Shown here piece after piece: positions 42,275 to 51,677 of a DNA stretch of 64,000 nt (the first letter of the stretch is position 1; each line of letters begins with the position of its first letter). The translations under genes and the position numbers were made by a program. Under the pieces are notes generated by a model. The model saw only the letters and a list, made by a program, of their open reading frames with translations, did not search any database and was not told where the DNA came from. This stretch comes from Rhodospirillaceae bacterium (GTDB taxonomy: Bacteria; Pseudomonadota; Alphaproteobacteria; Reyranellales; Reyranellaceae): assembly GCA_009772935.1 (NCBI GenBank), contig WOUR01000002.1, positions 124,001 to 188,000 on the forward strand. The letters run 5' to 3'.

Positions 42275-43150
42275 ATGGCCCTGCCTGTCCGTAAAGCCGT
42301 CCTGCCAGTCGCCGGTCTGGGCACCAGGTTCCTTCCCGCCACGAAGGCCATGCCGAAGGAGATGCTGACCGTCGTCGATCGACCTCTCATCCAATACGCT
42401 GTCGAGGAATGCCTCGCCGCCGGCATCGAGGAGTTCGTGTTTGTGTCCGGTCGCAACAAGGGCGCGCTCGAGGATCACTTCGATCACGCCTACGAGCTCG
42501 AGGCGACGCTCGAGCAGCGCAAGAAGGCGGCGGAGCTGAAGCAGACGCAGGACGCAACGATCAAGCCGGGCAACGCCATTTTTACGCGGCAGCAGAAGCC
42601 GCTCGGCCTCGGCCATGCCGTATGGTGCGCCAGGCACTGGATCGGCAAAGAGCCGTTCGCCGTCCTGCTGCCGGACGAACTGACGATCGACACGCCGAGC
42701 TGCGTCGGCCAGCTTGTCCAGGCCCACGAGAAGACCGGCGGCAGCGTGGTCGCGGTGATGGACGTACCGCGCGAGCAGACGAAGAGCTACGGCATCGCTG
42801 CCGTGAAGAACGAGCAGGGCAACCTGTCGGAGATCACCGGCATGGTGGAGAAGCCCAAGCCCGAGGAAGCGCCTTCCACTCTGGCGCTGATCGGCCGTTA
42901 CGTTCTGCTGCCGGAAGTCTTCGATCACTTGGGGCGGCACGAAACCGGCGCCGGCGGCGAGATCCAGCTCACCGACGCCATGGCCAGGATGATCGGCCAG
43001 AGCCCTTTCCATGCGCTGCGCTATGCCGGGCAGCGGTATGACTGTGGCAGCCGCCTCGGCTTTCTCGAGGCCAACGTCGCCGTGGCCCTGCATCGTGCCG
43101 ATACCAGCGCGGACACGCGGGCTCTTCTAACCCGTATGCTGAAGGGCTGA
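42275..43150 (+). CDS. galU: UTP-glucose-1-phosphate uridylyltransferase
   Basis: This 291-aa enzyme makes UDP-glucose. The N-terminal nucleotidyltransferase motif is VLPVAGLGTRFLPATKAMPK, followed by EMLTVVDRPLIQYAVEE, GLGHAVWCA and the sugar-binding EKPKPEEAPS region. I prefer ATG 42275, which has a GAGG site, over ATG 42260. It directly precedes ugd, so together they convert glucose-1-phosphate to UDP-glucuronate for surface polysaccharides. Confidence 0.94.
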   Translation: MALPVRKAVLPVAGLGTRFLPATKAMPKEMLTVVDRPLIQYAVEECLAAGIEEFVFVSGRNKGALEDHFDHAYELEATLEQRKKAAELKQTQDATIKPGNAIFTRQQKPLGLGHAVWCARHWIGKEPFAVLLPDELTIDTPSCVGQLVQAHEKTGGSVVAVMDVPREQTKSYGIAAVKNEQGNLSEITGMVEKPKPEEAPSTLALIGRYVLLPEVFDHLGRHETGAGGEIQLTDAMARMIGQSPFHALRYAGQRYDCGSRLGFLEANVAVALHRADTSADTRALLTRMLKG

Positions 43151-43154
43151 GTCC

Positions 43155-44471
43155 ATGCGTATAGCGATGATCGGGTCTGGTTACGTCGGGTTGGTGTCTG
43201 GGGCCTGCTTCGCTCATTTCGGTCACGACGTTTTCTGCGTCGACAAGGATGCGGGGAAGATCGAGCGTCTGCTGAAGGGCGTGATGCCGATCTACGAGCC
43301 CGGGCTGGACAAGCTTGTGGCGGACAATGTCGAGGCGGGTCGGCTGCGGTTCGGGACGGACCTGGCGGCGGCGGTGGGCGACGCGGATGCGGTGTTCATC
43401 GCGGTGGGGACGCCGACGCGTCGGGGCGACGGGCATGCGGACCTGACGTATGTCTATGCGGCGGCGGCGGAGATCGCGCGGGCGATCCGGGGCTACACGG
43501 TGGTGGTGACGAAGTCGACGGTGCCGGTGGGGACGGGTCGGGAGATCGCGCGGATCATCCGGGAGGCGCATCCGTCCGGGGAGTTCGACGTGGCGTCGAA
43601 CCCGGAGTTCCTGCGCGAGGGCGCGGCGATCGAGGACTTCATGAAGCCCGACCGCGTGGTGATCGGGGTGGAGAGCGATCGGGCGCGGGACGTGATGTCG
43701 GGGATCTACCGTCCGCTGAACCTGATCCAGACGCCGATGGTGTTCACCAACATCGAGACGGCGGAGGTGACGAAGTACGCGGGCAACGCGTTCCTGGCGA
43801 CGAAGATCACGTTCATCAACGAGATCGCGGACCTGTGCGAGAAGGTGGGCGCGGACGTGCACGACGTGGCGCGGGGGATCGGGCTGGACGGGCGCATCGG
43901 GCGGAAGTTCCTGCACCCGGGTCCGGGGTTCGGCGGCTCGTGCTTCCCCAAGGACACGCTGGCGCTGGCCTACACGGCGCGCGAGGCGAATGCGCCGCAG
44001 ACGCTCGTGGAGCAGGTGATCGAGGTGAACAACAGCCGCAAGAAGAAGATGGCGCAGAAGGTCGTCGATTTCTGCGGCGGGTCGGTGGCGGGGCTGACGA
44101 TCGGGGTGCTGGGACTGACGTTCAAGGCGAACACCGACGACATGCGCGATGCGCCGTCGCTGGACATCGTGCCGGCGCTGCAGGCGGCGGGCGGGCGGAT
44201 CGTGGCGTTCGATCCCGAGGGGATGACCGAGGCGGGGCATCTGCTGAAGGACGTGACCTTCGCCAAGACGGCGCACGAGGCGGCGGCCGGGGCGGACGTG
44301 CTGGTGGTGATCACCGAATGGCACGAGTTCCGCGGCCTCGACCCGCGCCGTCTCAAGGAGGCGATGCGCCAGCCGCGCATCGTCGACCTGCGCAACATCT
44401 TCGATCCCGAGGAAATGCGATCCCTCGGTTTTGCCTATGAAAGCGTCGGCCGCCCCGGTCCGCGCTCCTGA
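43155..44471 (+). CDS. ugd: UDP-glucose 6-dehydrogenase
   Basis: This 438-aa enzyme oxidises UDP-glucose to UDP-glucuronate. The NAD-binding N-terminus is MRIAMIGSGYVGLVSGACFA, and the catalytic Cys is in GFGGSCFPKDTLALA near 261. ATG 43155 lies four bases after galU. Codon use in about 43330-44330 differs sharply from both neighbours: almost only GCG for Ala, CGG for Arg, ACG for Thr and many GGG for Gly. This suggests the gene or its core was acquired or converted from a different source. The protein itself is intact. Confidence 0.95.
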   Translation: MRIAMIGSGYVGLVSGACFAHFGHDVFCVDKDAGKIERLLKGVMPIYEPGLDKLVADNVEAGRLRFGTDLAAAVGDADAVFIAVGTPTRRGDGHADLTYVYAAAAEIARAIRGYTVVVTKSTVPVGTGREIARIIREAHPSGEFDVASNPEFLREGAAIEDFMKPDRVVIGVESDRARDVMSGIYRPLNLIQTPMVFTNIETAEVTKYAGNAFLATKITFINEIADLCEKVGADVHDVARGIGLDGRIGRKFLHPGPGFGGSCFPKDTLALAYTAREANAPQTLVEQVIEVNNSRKKKMAQKVVDFCGGSVAGLTIGVLGLTFKANTDDMRDAPSLDIVPALQAAGGRIVAFDPEGMTEAGHLLKDVTFAKTAHEAAAGADVLVVITEWHEFRGLDPRRLKEAMRQPRIVDLRNIFDPEEMRSLGFAYESVGRPGPRS

Positions 44472-44505
44472 TCTTTCCCGACGATCCTCTTCCGGAGTTC
44501 ATTGC

Positions 44506-45909
44506 ATGAGCCAGACGGCGCACAAGTTCGATCCGAGCATCCTGCGTGAGTACGACATCCGCGGCATCGTGGGCGGGACGGTACACGCCGCGGATGCGCG
44601 GGCCATCGGCCGCACGCTGGGCACGCTCGTCCGGCGCAAGGGCGGCAAGCGCGTGGCGCTGGGTTACGATGGCCGGCTGAGCTCTCCGGAACTCGCGGCC
44701 GCCTGCATCGAGGGGCTGACCGCGGCCGGGATCGACGTGGTCGATATCGGCCTCGCGGCAACCCCGATGCTCTACTTCGCGGTCTATCACCTCGAGGCCG
44801 ACGGCGGCATCCAGATCACCGGATCGCACAATCCGCCGGATTACAACGGTTTCAAGATGATGATGGGCAAGAAGTCGTTCTTCGGCGCCGACATCCAGAC
44901 GCTGGGGGCGATGGCCGGCAAGGGCGACTGGGAGACGGGGCAGGGCAGGGTCGAGAAACGCTCCATCCTCGCTGACTATGCGACCCGGCTGCTGCGCGAC
45001 GTGAAGCCCGGTAAGAAACTCAAGGTCGCCTGGGACACCGGCAATGGCGCCGTCGGCGTGTCGATCCGCGCCGTCGTCGACAGGCTCGAGGGCGAGCATT
45101 TCGTACTCAACGAGAAGGTCGACGGGACCTTCCCGTCGCATCATCCCGACCCGACCGTGCCGAAGAATCTCGAGCAGCTGATTGCCGAGGTGAAGAAGCA
45201 GGGATGCGACCTCGGCATCGCCTTCGATGGCGACGGCGATCGCATCGGCGCCGTCGACGGCAAGGGGCGCATCCTGTGGGGCGACCAGCTTCTCGTCCTG
45301 TGGTCACGCGACGTACTGAAGAACCATCCCGGCGCCACCATCATCGCCGACGTCAAGGCAAGCCAGGTCCTGTTCGACGAGATCGCGAAGGCCGGCGGCC
45401 AGCCGATGATGTTCAAGACCGGCCATTCGCTGATCAAGAGCAAGATGGCCGAGATCGGCGCGCCGCTCGCCGGCGAGATGAGCGGCCACGTATTTTTCGC
45501 CGACACCTTCTACGGCTTCGACGACGCTCTCTATTGCGGCCTTCGCCTGCTCAACATCGTGGCCAACGCGAAGGAGAGCCTGGCGGAGATGCGCGACGGG
45601 CTGCCCCAGCCGGTCAACACGCCGGAACTGCGTTTCGACTGCCCCGACGATGAGAAGTTCGGCGTCGTCGAGAAAGTCAAGGTACGGCTGCAGAAGGATG
45701 GCTCCAAGTTCTCCGACATCGACGGCGTGAGGGTCAGCACCATGGACGGGTGGTGGCTCCTGCGGGCTTCCAATACCCAGCCCGTCCTGGTGGCGCGCTG
45801 CGAGGCGGCCGACGATGCCGGTCTTGAGCGCCTGATGGCGGACCTCAAGGCCGCCCTGGCGGCGTGCGGCGTGGAGCTCCCGGACGACGCCTCGTCCGGC
45901 CACCACTGA
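44506..45909 (+). CDS. Phosphomannomutase/phosphoglucomutase
   Basis: This 467-aa alpha-D-phosphohexomutase has the phospho-Ser in TGSHNPPDYNGFK near 103, the metal loop FDGDGDRIG near 242, the sugar-binding GEMSGHVFF near 325 and the phosphate-binding RASNTQPVL near 424. It interconverts sugar 1- and 6-phosphates and can feed both GDP-mannose and the UDP-glucose pathway of galU-ugd upstream. ATG 44506 is preceded by CCGGAG at a long spacing. Confidence 0.93.
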   Translation: MSQTAHKFDPSILREYDIRGIVGGTVHAADARAIGRTLGTLVRRKGGKRVALGYDGRLSSPELAAACIEGLTAAGIDVVDIGLAATPMLYFAVYHLEADGGIQITGSHNPPDYNGFKMMMGKKSFFGADIQTLGAMAGKGDWETGQGRVEKRSILADYATRLLRDVKPGKKLKVAWDTGNGAVGVSIRAVVDRLEGEHFVLNEKVDGTFPSHHPDPTVPKNLEQLIAEVKKQGCDLGIAFDGDGDRIGAVDGKGRILWGDQLLVLWSRDVLKNHPGATIIADVKASQVLFDEIAKAGGQPMMFKTGHSLIKSKMAEIGAPLAGEMSGHVFFADTFYGFDDALYCGLRLLNIVANAKESLAEMRDGLPQPVNTPELRFDCPDDEKFGVVEKVKVRLQKDGSKFSDIDGVRVSTMDGWWLLRASNTQPVLVARCEAADDAGLERLMADLKAALAACGVELPDDASSGHH

Positions 45910-46343
45910 TGCGCTTCTTCTTCTACGGGACGTTGCTCGATCGCGACGTGACGGCACTGGTCCTGGGGCGGCGACTGCCACCTCAGGCCTACACGGAGGC
46001 ACGCCTGCCGGGACATGCGCGGCGGCGGGTGCAGGGCGCGACTTATCCCATCGTCATCGCCGATCGGTGCGGCGAGGTGCCGGGCGCGATCGTGGGCGGT
46101 CTCAGCGCCCGTGACGTCGCCCACCTCGCAGCCTACGAGGGACCGGGCTATCGGGTCGTGCCGCTCAGGGTGAAGGTTCAGGGCAGGATGACCGAGGTGT
46201 CGGTTTTCGAGCCCATCCAGTCGCGGCTGAAGCCCAGCCGGGAATTGTGGGACCTGACGCTGTGGCAGCGTCGTCACAAACGATCGTTCGTGGACCGGCT
46301 CAGGCGAGCCCTCAGCGTGCACCCGGCGTATTCCAGGCCGTAA
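45909..46343 (+). CDS. Gamma-glutamylcyclotransferase (AIG2-like) family protein
   Basis: This 144-aa protein has the family hallmark FFYGTLLDRDVTALVLG at the N-terminus, with acidic catalytic candidate Glu near 78 in LAAYEGPGYRVVPL. Relatives act on gamma-glutamyl amines or glutathione-derived peptides. The start overlaps the mutase stop by one base (TGATG), but no functional link is known. Its last 32 bases overlap the convergent dacF gene. Confidence 0.85.
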   Translation: MRFFFYGTLLDRDVTALVLGRRLPPQAYTEARLPGHARRRVQGATYPIVIADRCGEVPGAIVGGLSARDVAHLAAYEGPGYRVVPLRVKVQGRMTEVSVFEPIQSRLKPSRELWDLTLWQRRHKRSFVDRLRRALSVHPAYSRP

Positions 46344-47772
46344 CCTGGAGCGCCGAACAGTAGACTTTCCGCTTTTCCAGGCGCTTGCAGCCTTCGACAG
46401 CCTGTTCCTGCGACAGGTTGATCAATCGTGCGCGATGGAAGATCCGGTTGGCCATCTGTACCTCGTCGACGATCGCCGAAGCGGAGCGCGCGTTGGGAAG
46501 GGCCGCGGTCGCGCGCTCGAGGGCGGCCTGGGCGGCCTGCGGTTCGCTGAACGAGCCGACCTGGATGACCCAGCTTCCGAGAGCGGGCATGTCCGAAGCA
46601 ACGGGAGGTGCGGCCGCGGGAGCCGCGGCAAATGCCGCCGTGGTCGCGGGCTTCGCCGGAGCGGGCGCCACGAAGCCCGCGTATTTCGGGCTCACCTGCT
46701 GCTGCTGTCCCTGCTGCGCCTGTACCGCCGCCGGCGGCCTATAGGCTTCGGCGAAGCTGGCACCGGGATCGAACTGGGCTGCGGTGTAACGCGCCGACGC
46801 GGGCTTGCGCACCGACGTCCAGGGCGAGAGCTGCATGGCCGACGCAAGCGTGAAGCCGCGATCCATCAGGGCGGCCATCGTGCGGTCGCGCTGGGCGGCG
46901 CTGGTGCCCCCCATGACGACGCCGATCAGGCGGCGGTTGTCGCGCACCGCCGACATAACGAGGTTGAAGCCGGAGGCGTTCGTGTAGCCGGTCTTCAATC
47001 CGTCGGCGCCGTCGTAGCTGCCGAGCATGCGATTGTGGTTCTGGAGGGTGCGCCCGCGGTAGGTGTAGCTCTGCACCGAGAAGATCGCGTAGTAGTGCGG
47101 GTAGTCGCGCATCAGCGCGTTGGCGAGTTTCGCCAGGTCGCGTGCCGTTGTGACCTGCTCGCTGTTCGGCAGCCCCGATGCATTCCGGAACACCGTCGAG
47201 CTCATGCCGAGCTGGCGGGCCTTCTGCGTCATCAGGCGGGCGAAGGCCTCCTCGCTGCCGGCAAGACTCTCGGCCAGCAGCACGGCCGCGTCGTTGGCCG
47301 AGCGCGTGACCAGCGCCATCGTGGCGTCGCGCACATTGACGGTGCCGCCGGGCGTCATGCCCATCTTCGTGGGCGGCGCGTTCAGGGCATTCACGGACAC
47401 GGTCAGGCTGTCGCCGAGGGACAGGCGGCCCGAATCCAGTGCCGAGAAAGTGAGGTAGATCGTCATCAACTTGGTGAGTGACGCCGGATGACGTAGTTCG
47501 TCTGCGCGATCGGCCGCGAGTTCCCGGCCGCTGTTCGCGTCCACGATCAGGTAGGAATCCTTCGCCGTGACTGCCGGGTTGCCCACCCAGGAAGAGGACG
47601 TAGTGCGCACGGCCGTCTTGGCACGGGCCTTCGCGGGCGGAGCGGCACGCTTGACCGACTTCGCGTTGGTCTGGGCGTCAGCAGGGGACGGTGCGAGCGA
47701 GGCACCGAGAAAAAGAATGCTGACGGCGAGCCAAGAAATGCCGACCGCAATTCGCCTGAGGGGAAAAGTCAT
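46312..47772 (-). CDS. D-alanyl-D-alanine carboxypeptidase (DacF-type) with SPOR domain
   Basis: This 486-aa exported enzyme trims peptidoglycan pentapeptides. The signal peptide (FPLRRIAVGISWLAVSILFL) is followed by the penicillin-binding transpeptidase fold: SLTK (SxxK) in RHPASLTKLMT near 101, SAN in TRSANDAAV near 158 and KTG in DGLKTGYTN near 261. An Ala/Pro/Gln linker leads to a C-terminal SPOR domain (about 405-486) that binds denuded glycan at the septum. The SPOR fusion suggests a division-site role. It has 32 bases of antisense overlap with the preceding gene. Confidence 0.92.
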   Translation of the reverse strand: MTFPLRRIAVGISWLAVSILFLGASLAPSPADAQTNAKSVKRAAPPAKARAKTAVRTTSSSWVGNPAVTAKDSYLIVDANSGRELAADRADELRHPASLTKLMTIYLTFSALDSGRLSLGDSLTVSVNALNAPPTKMGMTPGGTVNVRDATMALVTRSANDAAVLLAESLAGSEEAFARLMTQKARQLGMSSTVFRNASGLPNSEQVTTARDLAKLANALMRDYPHYYAIFSVQSYTYRGRTLQNHNRMLGSYDGADGLKTGYTNASGFNLVMSAVRDNRRLIGVVMGGTSAAQRDRTMAALMDRGFTLASAMQLSPWTSVRKPASARYTAAQFDPGASFAEAYRPPAAVQAQQGQQQQVSPKYAGFVAPAPAKPATTAAFAAAPAAAPPVASDMPALGSWVIQVGSFSEPQAAQAALERATAALPNARSASAIVDEVQMANRIFHRARLINLSQEQAVEGCKRLEKRKVYCSALQVTAWNTPGAR

Positions 47773-47806
47773 TGCGAATACGCCACACGCGAAATCAGAT
47801 TCTTGT

Positions 47807-47851
47807 GCTCATCCAATAGGTTATGAGCTGTTGCTTGGACTTTACTAAAGT
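47807..47851. repeat. Two palindromes in the divergent dacF/exported-protein promoter region
   Basis: GCTCAT (47807-47812) and ATGAGC (47823-47828) form one inverted repeat. ACTTTA-C-TAAAGT (47839-47851) forms a second, perfect 13-base palindrome. Both lie in the gap between divergent genes, where operators are expected. No known regulator consensus was recognised. Confidence 0.4.
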
Positions 47852-47933
47852 TTGTGGGCGCGCGCAACGCTGGTTATGCCGCTCTGCTGCCCAAGTTGGT
47901 TCGGATTATGCAGGCATGGCATCGGGAGGTTTG

Positions 47934-48653
47934 ATGAAGGCTTTTTTGCTGGCGTTGGCCGCATTGGGGGCCGTCACGGCGGCGCCCGCGATGGCGCAGC
48001 GGGCGGACCGCAACGTCGAACTCCCGGTCGTGCGCAGCTTCCACTGGTTCGACTTCGTCGCCGCCAACGACATCCGGGCGGCCTGTGTGCCGGGCGGACG
48101 GAGTCGTCTGAGGCTCATCTACAACGCCCTGTGGGAGGAGCAGGTCCGTGCCTATGACATCTACCTTCAGCCCGATGGCGTGGCCGGCTTGAACATTGGC
48201 GTGCTCGAGGGGCAGGGTTATGCCACGTCTGGCATCACGAACATGCTGATCTCGAATCCAAGGGACATATTCGCACCCTGGAGCATGAAAGGCGGCCAAC
48301 GCATCCTGACCGTGGACGAAACCCGGGAATTGCTCGGACTGCTGGAGGAGAGCCGCGCCTTCGGTCCGCCGCGGGACGGAATGCGCCTGCCCGACAACGA
48401 CTTCTGGTGGACTGTCGCCTCGTGCCGAAACGGCGTGTGGGGCTTCCAGGCCTATCACTATCCGACCGATGGCTTCGCGAACGTGAAGTTTTCGGCCAGG
48501 CTGTTCTCGTGGGACAAGGTGCCGATACCCGTCAATCCGCCCCGCAAGCTGGAGCCCGCGGAACTGCGCCGCGACTGGAATGCTCCCATTGAGCGCGCCC
48601 GCGCCGACCGATGGATGCTGGTCGTGGGAAAGGATGGTCTCCGGCCGAGGTAG
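47934..48653 (+). CDS. Exported protein of unknown function
   Basis: This 239-aa protein has a clear Sec signal (MKAFLLALAALGAVTAAPAM, cleavage after AQ). The mature part is rich in aromatic residues (VRSFHWFDFVAANDIRAACV, then NDFWWTVASCRNGVWGFQAY) and has two cysteines that could pair in the periplasm. I do not recognise a domain. ATG 47934 with GGGAGG upstream is preferred over earlier in-frame codons. It lies between dacF and clpS without an operon partner. Confidence 0.75.
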   Translation: MKAFLLALAALGAVTAAPAMAQRADRNVELPVVRSFHWFDFVAANDIRAACVPGGRSRLRLIYNALWEEQVRAYDIYLQPDGVAGLNIGVLEGQGYATSGITNMLISNPRDIFAPWSMKGGQRILTVDETRELLGLLEESRAFGPPRDGMRLPDNDFWWTVASCRNGVWGFQAYHYPTDGFANVKFSARLFSWDKVPIPVNPPRKLEPAELRRDWNAPIERARADRWMLVVGKDGLRPR

Positions 48654-48674
48654 CGGAACCCGTAACGCTACCTA

Positions 48675-48680
48675 TATAAT
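48675..48680 (+). promoter_or_regulatory. Candidate -10 element for clpS-clpA
   Basis: A perfect TATAAT lies about 37 bases before the clpS ATG in the short gap after the exported-protein gene. The -35 position is a poor match. The implied transcription start near 48687 argues against any clpS start upstream of ATG 48717. Confidence 0.35.
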
Positions 48681-48716
48681 TCACGGGTGGCTTGTTCTTG
48701 GAGTGTGACGGCAACG

Positions 48717-49136
48717 ATGGACTTTCTGCGCAACGCAGGTGAATGGCGGCTCGGCGGAGCGGGCGAGCCGCCCCAACAGCCGCCGGGTGGTCCGCCGCAG
48801 CAGCCGCCGCGGCGTGATGACGGCGAAGGTGGGGGCGATGATGGCCGCACCGGCGCGCTGACTCTCACGCGTACCCGCACCAAGAAGCCGTCGATGTACA
48901 AGGTCCTGATGCTGAACGACGACTACACCCCGATGGAGTTCGTGGTCGACGTTCTGCAGAACATCTTCCAGAAGAACCGCGAAGAGGCGACCGAGGTCAT
49001 GCTCCACGTCCATCAGAAGGGCGTGGGAGTCTGCGGCGTCTACACCTACGAGATTGCCGAGACCAAGGTGACGCAAACTGTGGATTACGCCCGCAAGAAC
49101 CAGCACCCTCTCCAGTGCACGTTGGAGAAAGAGTAA
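48717..49136 (+). CDS. clpS: ATP-dependent Clp protease adaptor ClpS
   Basis: This 139-aa adaptor delivers N-degron substrates to ClpAP. The core from about residue 55 ([20 protein letters not shown], then VVDVLQNIF) includes the binding-pocket residues and [20 protein letters not shown]. The first 50 residues are an unusual Pro/Gln/Gly-rich extension ([18 protein letters not shown]) where most ClpS proteins have a short acidic lead. No later in-frame ATG precedes the core, so the extension appears real. clpA follows after 42 bases. Confidence 0.93.
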   Translation: MDFLRNAGEWRLGGAGEPPQQPPGGPPQQPPRRDDGEGGGDDGRTGALTLTRTRTKKPSMYKVLMLNDDYTPMEFVVDVLQNIFQKNREEATEVMLHVHQKGVGVCGVYTYEIAETKVTQTVDYARKNQHPLQCTLEKE

Positions 49137-49178
49137 CGGCGACCGAGAGTAACTCGTTTTTCCTGTCGAGGTGTTTCG

Positions 49179-51500
49179 ATGTCCATGTTGTCCAAGAACC
49201 TCGAAAAGTCCCTGCATCGCGCTTTCGGACTTGCTGGTGAACGTCGTCACGAATACGCGACGCTGGAGCACCTGCTGCTGGCGATGACGGAGGACGAGGA
49301 CGCAGTACCCGTCCTCAAGGCCTGCGGCGTAGACATCGATCGACTGCGTCACGACCTCGAAACCTTCGTCGACAACCGCCTCAAGGGCATCATCACGCAG
49401 AACCCGGGCGAACCGCTGCCGACCGCGGGCTTCCAGCGTGTCGTCCAGCGCGCCGCGGTGCATGTGCAGTCGTCGGGGCGCAACGAGGTGACCGGCGCCA
49501 ACGTGCTGGTGGCGCTCTTTTCCGAGCGCGACAGCCACGCCGTCTCGTTCCTCGAGAACCAGGGCATGACGCGCCTCGACGCGGTCGACTACATCAGCCA
49601 TGGCAAGGCAAAGGTGCCGGGCCGATCCCGCACGCGCCGCGTCACCGGCTCCGAGGAAGAGGCCGGCGGTGAAAATCCGGCCAAGCAGGGCAACGAGGCG
49701 TTGGCGGCCTACTGCGTCGATCTCAACCAGAAAGCTCGAGAGGGTCGCGTCGATCCGCTGATCGGCCGCGAACATGAGGTCGAGCGCACCATCCAGGTCC
49801 TGTGCCGACGCACCAAGAACAATCCGCTCTATGTCGGCGAGCCCGGCGTCGGCAAGACGGCGATCGCCGAGGGTCTTGCCCGCAAGATCGTCGACGGCGA
49901 GGTTCCTGAAGTCCTGAAGGAAGCGATCATCTACTCGCTCGACATGGGCGCGCTGCTGGCCGGCACGCGCTACCGCGGCGACTTCGAGGAGCGCCTCAAG
50001 GCCGTCCTGGGAGAGCTCAAGAAGAAGCCGAACTCGGTGCTCTTCATCGACGAGATCCACACGATCATCGGTGCCGGCGCGACGTCGGGCGGCTCGATGG
50101 ACGCGTCCAACCTGCTGAAGCCCTCGCTTCAGTCGGGCGAACTGCGCTGCATCGGCTCGACGACCTACAAGGAGTACCGCAACTACTTCGAGAAGGACCG
50201 CGCGCTGGTCCGTCGCTTCCAGAAGATCGACGTACCGGAGCCCACGATCAGTGACGCCGTCGAGATCATGCGCGGCCTCAAGCCGGTCTATGAGAAGCAC
50301 CATCACGTGAGCTTCACCGACGACGCCATAAAGGCGGCAGTCGAGTTGTCGGCGCGCTACATCCACGACCGCAAGCTGCCGGACAAGGCGATCGACGTGA
50401 TCGACGAGGTCGGCGCGGCCCAGATGCTGCGGGCGCCCGACAAGCGCAAGACCACGATAGAGGTGTCCGACATCGAGGACATTGTGGCCAAGATCGCCCG
50501 CATTCCGCCGAAGGCCGTCTCCAAGGACGACACCGCGCTGCTGCGTACCATCGACCGCGATCTCAAGACCGTCGTGTTCGGCCAGGATCACGCGATCGAT
50601 CAGCTCGCCGCCTCGATCAAGCTCGCCCGTGCGGGCCTGCGTTCGCCGGAGAAGCCGATCGGCAGCTACCTGCTGGCGGGTCCGACCGGCGTCGGCAAGA
50701 CCGAGGTGACGCGCCAGCTCGCACGCCTGCTCGGTCTCGAGGTCATCCGATTCGACATGTCGGAATACATGGAGCGGCACAGCGTCTCGCGCCTGATCGG
50801 TGCTCCGCCGGGCTATGTCGGCTTCGATCAGGGCGGCCTGCTCACCGACAAGGTAAACCAGCATCCGCATTGCGTGGTGCTGTTCGACGAGATCGAGAAA
50901 GCGCATCCGGACGTCTTCAACGTCCTGCTGCAGGTGATGGATTACGGCAAGCTGACCGACCATAACGGCCGAACGGTGGATTTCCGCAACGTCATCCTGT
51001 GCATGACGACCAATGCCGGCGCGGCCGACATCGCCAAGCCCGCGCTGGGGTTCGGCCGCGAGCAGCGGCACGACGAGGACAACGAGGCGATCAACCGCAT
51101 GTTCGCCCCGGAGTTCCGGAACCGCCTGGACGCGGTCATCAAGTTCGCCAATCTCGGACCGGAGTCGATGGGCAAGGTTGTCGACAAGTTCGTGGCCGAA
51201 CTCGAGGTCCAGCTTGCCGACCGCAAGGTCTTCATCGAGCTGACCGACGGGGCGCGCCGCTGGCTGGCGGAGAAGGGCTACGACAAGCTGTTCGGCGCCC
51301 GGCCGCTCGCCCGCGTCATCCAGGAATACGTGAAGAAGCCGCTGGCCGAGGAGGTGCTGTTCGGCAAGCTCTCCGACGGCGGCACGGTGCGCGTCGACGT
51401 CGATGCGCCGGGCGAGGCCGGCAAGCTCGTGTTCACCTTCCTGCCGCCTGAGCGCGGTGCGCTGCCGCCGGCCAGCCAGGAACCGGTGCTCGCCGAATAG
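49179..51500 (+). CDS. clpA: ATP-dependent Clp protease ATP-binding subunit ClpA
   Basis: This 773-aa AAA+ unfoldase has the N-domain ([20 protein letters not shown]), D1 with Walker [14 protein letters not shown] near 224 and Walker [14 protein letters not shown]2 has Walker [16 protein letters not shown] near 503 and [20 protein letters not shown]. Together with ClpS it feeds substrates to ClpP, which is not in the window. The stop shares a base with the GTG of the next small gene. Confidence 0.96.
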   Translation: MSMLSKNLEKSLHRAFGLAGERRHEYATLEHLLLAMTEDEDAVPVLKACGVDIDRLRHDLETFVDNRLKGIITQNPGEPLPTAGFQRVVQRAAVHVQSSGRNEVTGANVLVALFSERDSHAVSFLENQGMTRLDAVDYISHGKAKVPGRSRTRRVTGSEEEAGGENPAKQGNEALAAYCVDLNQKAREGRVDPLIGREHEVERTIQVLCRRTKNNPLYVGEPGVGKTAIAEGLARKIVDGEVPEVLKEAIIYSLDMGALLAGTRYRGDFEERLKAVLGELKKKPNSVLFIDEIHTIIGAGATSGGSMDASNLLKPSLQSGELRCIGSTTYKEYRNYFEKDRALVRRFQKIDVPEPTISDAVEIMRGLKPVYEKHHHVSFTDDAIKAAVELSARYIHDRKLPDKAIDVIDEVGAAQMLRAPDKRKTTIEVSDIEDIVAKIARIPPKAVSKDDTALLRTIDRDLKTVVFGQDHAIDQLAASIKLARAGLRSPEKPIGSYLLAGPTGVGKTEVTRQLARLLGLEVIRFDMSEYMERHSVSRLIGAPPGYVGFDQGGLLTDKVNQHPHCVVLFDEIEKAHPDVFNVLLQVMDYGKLTDHNGRTVDFRNVILCMTTNAGAADIAKPALGFGREQRHDEDNEAINRMFAPEFRNRLDAVIKFANLGPESMGKVVDKFVAELEVQLADRKVFIELTDGARRWLAEKGYDKLFGARPLARVIQEYVKKPLAEEVLFGKLSDGGTVRVDVDAPGEAGKLVFTFLPPERGALPPASQEPVLAE

Positions 51501-51673
51501 TGAGCGCCTTCAAGCCTCTCTGGATCGCCTTTCGCGCCGCGGTGCTTGCCACCGCGGTGTTCTGGGTGGTCCTGTTCATCGTCGACAAGATCGGCTGGCA
51601 GGCGCCACTCGGGCTTACCGAGCAGCTCGTCTTCTTTGTCGTGTTCTTCTTCGGCGTCCTGATGGCCAGGTAG
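51500..51673 (+). CDS. Small two-helix membrane protein (57 aa)
   Basis: GTG 51500 overlaps the clpA stop by one base (TAGTG). The product begins MSAFKPLWIAFRAAVLATAV and ends VFFVVFFFGVLMAR. Two hydrophobic segments (about 11-28 and 42-56) flank a short polar turn (DKIGWQAPLGLTEQ), giving a hairpin in the membrane. I do not recognise a family. The tight coupling to clpA suggests co-expression. The convergent GNAT gene ends 4 bases beyond its stop. Confidence 0.65.
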   Translation: MSAFKPLWIAFRAAVLATAVFWVVLFIVDKIGWQAPLGLTEQLVFFVVFFFGVLMAR

Positions 51674-51677
51674 GCCG

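Noticed and set aside
48681..51071. 796-codon open frame on the minus strand
   Set aside because: It lies opposite clpS and clpA and has the Arg/His/Leu-rich composition of an antisense shadow.
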